Below are positions 53,505 through 60,000 of a stretch of DNA of 60,000 bases, in pieces. A program made the position numbers and the translations under genes. Source of the stretch: Cryptomeria japonica. Taxonomy: Eukaryota > Streptophyta > Pinopsida > Cupressales > Cupressaceae. The stretch is taken from NCBI RefSeq assembly GCF_030272615.1, contig NC_081414.1, forward strand, positions 820,226,396 through 820,286,395, given 5' to 3'. Each line of letters starts with the position of its first letter. Position 1 is the stretch's first letter. The notes beneath the pieces are model-generated. The model was not told where the DNA came from. It was given only the letters and a program-made list of their open reading frames with translations, and ran no database searches.

Positions 53505-55589
53505 CTATAGTGTACAAATGTTTAGGCCTGCTCCATTATCGATCAAGACTCGCTTGATCCTGTGTTGGTTGACAAAGCCTTCAATGTGTAGTGAAGCATT
53601 ATGAGGTTGTTGGAAGGAAGAGTTGTCACTTTCAGAAAAAGTGAGACAAGGTGATGACTTTAGACTTCCAACCATGGCTTGAAATTGGTCCGTATTTAGG
53701 TTTGCAGGGACTGACGCTTCTTGGAGTGCTTGATCCAAGATAGTTTTATGAGAGGGTGACAGACGCAAAAGCTCCAAAATGGATATAAGTGCAGGGGTTT
53801 TGTCTAATTGTTCCACAAGATTGTACTGCTTTGGCATGGAGGTGGTGCCTTGTGGAGCTGCCTTTATGGTGACCTTGCCATGACGTGTAACAACATTGCA
53901 ATTTGAGGTGGGATTTTTGAAGGTGATAGTTGCAATTTGTTCACTGGCATCATACAGGTGATTGACAGTGTAATTATACGCAGCTTGCGTATAATCAGTG
54001 GTATCAGGACCTCGTCTGGAAGTGGAAGGACCCCTTTGATCTTGCGATGGAAGTGGATTCTTGAACATCTGATGATCATTATTGGTTGTTTTTGGGTCAT
54101 GCCCTTCAATTTCAATTTCTCCTCGGTCAATAAGATCCTGAATGAGATCTTTCAATCGGTGACAATTACTTGTCTTGTGTCCTCTTCCTTGATGGAACTC
54201 ACAGTGTTCAGTATCTCTCCACCATGCCGGTTTGACCTGAGGCTCATAGTTTGATAGCTTATGTAGAGTGACCAAATTTTGAGAGAGGAGTTGTCGCAAC
54301 ACTGTTTCAATGGGTTCCCCTAAGGGAGTGTATGTGCGTTTTTGTTTTTGCTGACGAGGTCTTGGTTCATCATGAGACGTGATGCGACCTTGATTAGAAG
54401 GAACATTTGTGTTATTTTGAGGTGGAGGATTTTGTCCTGCAAACCGAACCACAGGTTGTGCATTTTGGACAGTCCGAGCATCCACAACCCCATCGTTGAT
54501 GATATTCTTATTCTTGTTCCAGAAGTTTGGTTTATCACTATTGAAGCGCGGGCGAGGACCATCTTTGGGTTCATTAAAGATTTTGATGAGTCCTTTTTTG
54601 ATGAGTGCCCGTTCACATTTTATACCCTTGGTGATCATATCGTTAAAAGAGTCTGTATCTTTGACATCCAGGTGAAATTCCATTTCTTCGTTTAAGTTGG
54701 AAATGAAAATTTCCACTAGTTCTCATTTAGGTAACTGAAGAGAACATCTGCTAGACATTTGGCACCATCGTTGTAGGAATACTGAGAATAATTCACCTGG
54801 TTTTTGTTTGGTGTTGCATAGATCAGCCATGGTGATGTCGTGTTCAATATTATAAGAGTAATGAGATAGGAACTTCTGGATGAGTTCCTCAAATGTTCTA
54901 ATGCCACCTGGTAGTCGGGAAAACCATGATGTGGTTGTTCCTCCCAAGCTTTGGGGAAAAAGGCGCATTAGGTATGTGTCCTCATAAGCCACTTCAAGAC
55001 AAGCGGAATGAAATTCTCGGACATGATCACGGGGATGTCCCTTTCCTCTATATTTTTTGAATTTTGGTGTTTCGAACCCGCGTGGAAAGGGTGGCATATA
55101 AAGATTCCTATCAAACGGATAGGGACAGATGTCGTTAAGTGAAAATTGATTGGTCTTAACACCACTATGAAGTTGTTGGGCGAGATTCTCGACTTGTTGC
55201 CGCAACATCTCCATTTCATTTGGAGGAGGAGGTGGTGGGTTACCTCGAGGAATGTTATATCTAGTGTGATTTCTACCTCTTTCCTCCTCATGGCGACTTT
55301 GTCTTTCTGATGCTTGTCTTAATTGGGCAAGATCAAAGTCTAAGGGGAGTTTGGCTCCTTCTTGAGCGAGTTTTAAGAAGTGAGCATCCACATTGCTCCT
55401 TAGTATTTCATCAAATAATTTGTTAAAATGAGGGTTATGCTGAACCCTTTCGATTGTTGAAGGAGTGGGAGTACTTAGGTTTTCGTCATTCACATTTCCT
55501 CCAAGTGCTTCTTGAAATTCATTGAGGTTGTCCTCTTCTTCCTCAATTTCTATTTCTCGTTGCCTTGATCGTGATCGGGTTTGAGCCAT
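53505..55589 (-). pseudogene. Element C gag and protease start
   Basis: One frame with pol, starting at ATG 55,589 (MAQTRSRSRQREIEIEEEED). After an acidic N-terminus and a Pro run, the capsid (Retrotrans_gag) is at about 170-300: RGKGHPRDHVREFHSACLEV, FPQSLGGTTTSWFSRLPGG, FEELIQKFLSHY. A TGA at 54,723-54,725 interrupts it in LQLPK-ELVEIFIS, where Arg is usual (CGA to TGA). A zinc-knuckle-like CEFHQGRGHKTSNC is at about 54,190, and the protease active site VLIDNGAGLNIC (DNG.(S/A) type of Tat elements) is near 53,535. A TAG at 53,505-53,507 cuts the protease, then LVTALGYAVES resumes. The whole region was a single gag-pro-pol ORF. Confidence 0.9.
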
Positions 55590-57944
55590 TTTGTTTATGA
55601 GTTTTGTTTGAAGTTGATTGAAGATGATGGTGAGTTGTTTGATGAAGGATTGATGATTTAGTGGTTTGGTGGTATGTAGATCTCTAGCACTTTTAAGGTA
55701 GATGTTACCGAAATTCCTTTTTTGAATTGCTTAATTGTGTGATAAGATTTGATGTGATAAGGTGTAGAGAAATCTGAGATGTGTTACAGATTCAACTACC
55801 TAGTAATGAGAGGATTCACTCATGAACTAGTTTTAACCTGCGTAGATGTGTTTCTTAGGATGAGCTTATCCTAGATGTAGAAACAATCTAAAAAGTGATG
55901 TGATGTGTTTGATTTCAAGCAATATCTAAAAGAGAATTTTGGGACAAGAACCTCTTAATGTTTTGAGAGTTGGAATGGATTGATGATGAAGTGATGATGT
56001 ATGAGTGAGATAATGGATGAAATGTTTTCAACTTCAATAAAAACTTTGTGTTACAAATGGGACAAACTCTATCTCTTCCCTTTCAGGCGTTGGTGGCACT
56101 TCTCGAGCTGTGTTGTAGGTGATACAGATGTTTGGGAAGAAGTTGGGATTAATCTTTCCTCCTTGATTTTTGTGATAACTCAGAGCTCTATATTGCATAA
56201 AAGCTCTGCTGTTCAATGATTCTGAATCAAACTCGTTTGTTTTACCTTGAAGGTATAGATGCATGCGATGTAGAAAGACTCTATGGGAGACAAAGATTTG
56301 TCGATTGATATAGAAGAATTTCCTCCTTTTGATTAAAGCCTTTGAGCTCAATGGTCTCCTTTTCAAGTTTATATTCTGATGACACTTCTTCTTTCGCAAG
56401 ATGTGAAGAATGGTCATAAAAGTTGTGACTCTATGTTGTTTGCCCTTTGTTTTTGGTATTTTTGGTTGTGTTGACAGATGTTGGATGAATACTTTGTTTT
56501 TGGGGTTGATTCTCTGATTTTTCTTTGACAAGAAAACAAAGCAAGCACACAAACACAAAATTGTAGCCTCAAAGGCACAAATGAGTATGGGTCTAGGTTA
56601 ACCCAATCCTTGGACTTGTTTTTGACCCTTCTTTTAGATTTATTTTAAGGTGTATTTCCAAAGCCTGAAGTCGGCTCAATTTGCACTAGGTCTGTAAAAC
56701 GAACACACTTCAAACACTTTTTATCCCTAAGGTCAAATGGCCAGTTGTGATAAATTTAGCCCACATCTTGATATTTCTTCGACTTTGGTACTACATACCT
56801 TATGAATCCCGCCGTGGTAGGTAAGGATGTGATATACTAAGTCTTGCATGAGCATAACAAATAGATGATCCCTATGATGGGGGAGTCACCACTTTTATCA
56901 AGCCACAAGTGACTTTTCAAAAAGCTATGTTTCTACTCAAGGAAATATGTATGGTGAGTATCTTGGGAGCAAAACCTTCTATGCTCTTGCACTAAATTAT
57001 ACCTCAAATATCCTCAATCAATAGAACGGGTGGGCTACTACTTAAAGGTGTTTAGTCATGTTCGATGTTTTTGGACATAAGTTCATTCTGCAGTGACTCA
57101 CTTAAGAGCCTTGTAACTGGTGGTGGGGCCCATTTGTCCTTTCGGCCAGTTACACTATAGGAACAACTATACCCAAGGCTATAGCTTTCGCTCTCACCTG
57201 ATTTCTATAGCGGCTCAAAGGATTTACCGCTCGAGGTCGTTCCCAAGAGTATCGATCCCTTGGTAGGCCTCTCTTAAAAAGATAAAATGTGAGCGTTACT
57301 AACACTTTTCTCTTGCAACTAGGACCACGAGAGCCAAGGGAGAGGATAGTGTGTGTTAGAAGTAGGTCCACTCGACTGACTTTTGTGCACAAGCGTGCCA
57401 GATACGTAAAACACTTGTTCTTTTTAATCCAGCATTTGCAAAGATGATTTAACTATTTGGAGATGTTGCTCCAACAGTCATGGTGTTCGTTTTAACTTTC
57501 AAAGGCAATGTGTTTTGTAATCTAGAATTTGGAAATCCTGGTCAACTTAATGAAAAACACGTTTTGCTTGAAGGAAAAAAATCGCTTGCAAAAATAAAAA
57601 ACAAGTGGATTGTGTATTTTATTTGCACCAAAATTTGAAGTGTGGTTTGTAAATTTTAGGTCCGAATTGATGCAAGGAAATCAATTTTGTGTTGTTGATT
57701 TTAAGCACCAAAAATAAAGATGAGTCCTAACTAGAAAACAATGAAACTTCTCTTTTTTTTTTTTTGTTTTGTTTTGTAGTTTTAAGTTCTTTTTAAGCAC
57801 TAAATGACAATTTCGTGATTCTTTTATAGTGAGTTGTTTAACCTGCATGAACAAAAACAAGTTAGTAAAAATTGGTGTTCACGAGGGGGGCTTCCACAAG
57901 CCTGAAATGTTCAATTTTTCAGTTACAAGTCAATTTAGACGACA
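55590..57944 (-). other. Element C 5' untranslated leader
   Basis: About 2.35 kb between the repeat array and the gag ATG with only short, unrecognised ORFs (56,034-56,558 and 57,150-57,392, minus). A likely 3' splice site (TTTTGTTCATGCAG before GTTAAACAAC, minus, about 57,845) resembles one in element B. Ogre-type elements have leader introns and upstream ORFs, so splicing is plausible but unproven. Confidence 0.45.
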
Positions 57945-58235
57945 CTCTGTCGCAATAGCTCTAGTCTGTGTTTTAATAGAAGCGCTAATTTACATAATAG
58001 CGCTAGTCTGCGTTGAGCAGAAGCGCTAATTTAAACGGTAGCGCTGAAAGAGTAGAAATGACAGAAAGATAGAATCGCTATACTTTTCCCAATAGCGCTA
58101 GAAGAATCCCAGAAGCGCTAAAACAATTTCAATAGCACCGAAACTTTTACAATAGCGCTATTTTAACAACAATAGCGCTAAAATAAAAATTGTCGATAGT
58201 GCTAGAACGTGTTCAATAGCGCCGAAGCGCGACCT
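57945..58235 (-). repeat. AGCGCTATTGT repeat array in the element C gag leader
   Basis: About 15 copies of (T)AGCGCT followed by ATTGT or TCTG, spaced 15-35 bp, reading in the gag-pol direction. The array begins about 80 bp after the PBS. It matches the array in front of the antisense PMD gene at 42,968-43,345. Confidence 0.92.
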
Positions 58236-58286
58236 GTGTGACAGTTTCAACAAGAAAAAATGTTAATTTTCAAAAACAAATCAGAA

Positions 58287-58318
58287 GGTTGCGTGTTCGA
58301 TTCACGTCGGGTTCACCA
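58287..58318 (-). other. Primer binding site of element C, with extended tRNA homology
   Basis: Two bases from the 5' LTR end the minus strand reads TGGTGAACCCGACGTGAA (58,318-58,301), the 18-nt PBS identical to that of element B. The match to a tRNA seems to go on: the plus strand 58,287-58,318 has a full T-arm (GCGTG, TTCGATT, CACGT), an acceptor strand CGGGTTCA and CCA. tRNA-Arg is my best guess for the primer. Confidence 0.85.
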
Positions 58319-58320
58319 AA

Positions 58321-59757
58321 TGATGCCCTCCTAAATGGCACAAGGTTAGTCTAAGATCAAAGAACACAAAACACACAAAACATTAGTGTTAGTCAATCGA
58401 AAACTAATCTAAAAAGGCATACCAAAAGAGAGACTAAAAGCATGCAAGCATATTTAACTATCAAAGAAAACATGATGAGGCATCTCCAAATACCTCCTAA
58501 CATACTCCTAGTTCCTTCTCCCTTGTTCCTCTCCTCTCCAAGTTCCAAAATAGTGTAGCTCTCAGCAGCTTTTTGCACTATGGATGCTTATGGAGGATTG
58601 AGATTTGTAGTATAGCTCCAAATATGAAATGAAAAGCTATTTTTATGCTAAAATGATGTATTTTAACCAAAAAGACAAGATTTAGTTATGCTATGCTAAA
58701 ATGCTCTCTAAAATGTCTATAGCTTAGATGCATACAAGTTTTCAGGATCTGGATTATGAAGGAATGGGCTCTATTTATAGGAAAAATGGAGCAATGGATG
58801 GCCAGGATTGAAAGGTTTAATCAAGGGTCAAGCTTGAAAGTTGGGGATCCATGTGCACAATTTGCACCAATGAAATAGTGACAAGTGTCAACACAGGATT
58901 GGGTTGAGAAAAGAGGTTGGAGGCATTAAAGGCCTGAGAAGACCTCATGGTTATCTAAAGGCTAAGGGTCAAGTCTAAATTAGGATTACCCACTGGATTA
59001 GGAGTTAATGCAAGGATAAACCTTTGTGCAAATGATTAAGAGATAATCATGGTCAAAGCATTAAAGGCTTGATGAGACCCTTGGGTTGGGTAGAGGTTGA
59101 GTCAAAACAAATGTTTTAACCATGTGGGAGGGTTGAATTAACCATTAATGGTTATTGGAGACTTTGGGGGATTAAGTGGTTGAAAGTTGGAAGCCTTTAA
59201 TGGCTATCAAAGACTTTGAGGATTTAAGTGGTTGAAGGTTGAAAACCTTTAATGGTTATCAAAGACTTTGGGGTCTTTGAGAAGTGACTCCATTTTGTTT
59301 AGGAATGTGACAATAATTAGGGGATGGATTAGGCTAATTAGGAAGGGGTTAGAAGAATCTAGAAGGGGATTAGATTTTTGCAAGTGGATTTGGTGGGTGA
59401 GGGAAAATAGGATTTTATTTAAAATAAAAATTCATTTATTTCAATAAATATGTGCAAGTTGCATTTGTAGGAAAATGCAAGTGGGGGGGGATAATGATTT
59501 AAATAAATGTTTTATTTAATTTATTTAAAAGAGGAAAAGGGGATTTAATTAAATAAATTGATTTTATTTATTTAATTGAATAGAATTTGATTTAATGAAT
59601 GAATTAAAATAAATTGAATAATTTATTTAATTAATAGAAGAATGTTTGGGGATAAATTAATTAAATATTAATTTAATTAATTGATGGCTAGTGGATTTTT
59701 AATCAAATAAATACGAAATATTCATTTAATTAAAATGGACAGATTTATGTGACTACA
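58321..59757 (-). repeat. 5' LTR of element C
   Basis: 1,437 bp; same length as the 3' LTR with nine substitutions seen by eye and no indel. The promoter TATA box CTATAAATA on the minus strand is at 58,772-58,780. TSD CTTAG follows at 59,758-59,762. Confidence 0.95.
58772..58780 (-). promoter_or_regulatory. TATA box in element C 5' LTR
   Basis: CTATAAATA(GAG) on the minus strand, a plant TATA consensus, about 450 bp before the PBS. Transcription would be expected to start about 30 bp downstream, near 58,740. The identical box is in the other LTR at 41,419-41,427. Confidence 0.7.
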
Positions 59758-60000
59758 CTTAGTTCTCTTATTGTAACATTTATATGCCTTACTCTTAGAA
59801 GAGTAACCAAGAAAAATTCCCTCATCAGATTTTACATCAAATTTCTCAGTGTAGTTATCTCTCTTAATAAAAGATTGACTTCCAAATTTTTTGAAATAAC
59901 TTACACAAGGGTTTTTTCCATACCATAGCTCATAGGGTGTCTGATTGTTACCTCTTTTACCAGTACCCAATTTAGAGTGTATACAATAGTACTAATTGAT
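59758..60000 (-). pseudogene. Copia integrase C-terminal part (continues beyond the window)
   Basis: Minus-strand reading NQTPYELWYGKNPCVSYFKK, FGSQSFI, KFDVKSDEGIFLGYSSKSKA, YKCYNKRTK: the classical end of the Ty1/copia integrase (TPYE.W.G.KP...FG...D.KS..GIFLGYS...KAY..YN..T). It runs into the TSD and element C; the reading resumes at 40,967. It is the older host of element C's insertion and may be part of the same copia element whose 3' LTR is at 25,648. Confidence 0.92.

Larger units (their letters stand above)
40968..59757 (-). mobile_element. Element C: full-length Tat-type Ty3/gypsy retrotransposon with antisense PMD ORF
   Basis: An 18.8-kb minus-strand element with both 1,437-bp LTRs, TSD, PBS, PPT, a gag-pro-pol reading of about 7.3 kb, and an antisense ORF in the 3' part. 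Lineage evidence: the RT-RNase H order with a second RNase H domain after the first, ahead of integrase, is the signature of the Tat lineage (Ogre, Retand, TatIV). Extra ORFs in antisense between pol and the 3' LTR are also known there. Nine differences were counted between the LTRs by eye (about 0.6%), so insertion is recent compared with everything else here. Yet gag-pol has at least three nonsense codons and a frameshift, so it cannot be autonomous. Confidence 0.93.

Noticed and set aside
58287-58318. A tRNA gene next to the LTR
   Set aside because: Only the T-arm, acceptor strand and CCA are present; genomic plant tRNA genes lack CCA. It is the primer binding site of element C.

Overview
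The window is plant nuclear DNA made of nested, mostly decayed retrotransposons. I found no convincing host gene, rRNA, tRNA gene or CRISPR array. The lineages present (plant L1 LINE, Ty1/copia, Ty3/gypsy of the Tat type with a second RNase H and an antisense plant-mobile-domain ORF), the low GC, the long LTRs and the depth of old nested copies suggest a large, repeat-rich plant genome. A gymnosperm is my best guess, but this is inference.

Layout. 1-840: an LTR-like fragment. 2,640-7,343 and 12,839-13,160: a degraded plus-strand LINE, split by a minus-strand copia derivative (7,344-12,840) that has gag and protease but no integrase or RT. 13,200-16,390: poorly preserved DNA with a coding-like relic and small tandem repeats. 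About 16,390-23,000: element A, a plus-strand LTR element with a proline-rich, G-patch-containing ORF and no RT. About 24,000-25,600: a weak Athila-like remnant. 25,648-29,703: the 3' end of a minus-strand Sirevirus-like copia (3' LTR, polypurine tract, env-like extra ORF). About 30,373-40,630: element B, a plus-strand relative of A with a preserved 5' LTR end and PBS, a homologous ORF and an antisense plant-mobile-domain (PMD) gene. 40,640-40,967 and 59,758-60,000: the two halves of a copia pol gene, split by element C. 40,968-59,757: element C, a structurally complete 18.8 kb minus-strand Tat-type gypsy element with 1,437-bp LTRs (about 99.4% identical by eye), TSD CTTAG, PBS, PPT, gag-pol and an antisense PMD ORF.

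A, B and C share an architecture. They variously share PBS (B, C), PPT and LTR start (A, C), and all three carry the same 3' module just after the sense ORF: an A-rich linker, then two tandem hairpins with a 17-nt loop and covarying stems. In B and C a short repeat with core GCGCYWKTGT lies in the leader of gag-pol and again in the leader of the antisense PMD ORF, reading forward in both transcripts. A and B look like non-autonomous partners that would need RT and integrase from an element like C; this partnership is inferred. The shared double hairpin and the twin-leader repeats are the most unusual observations here.
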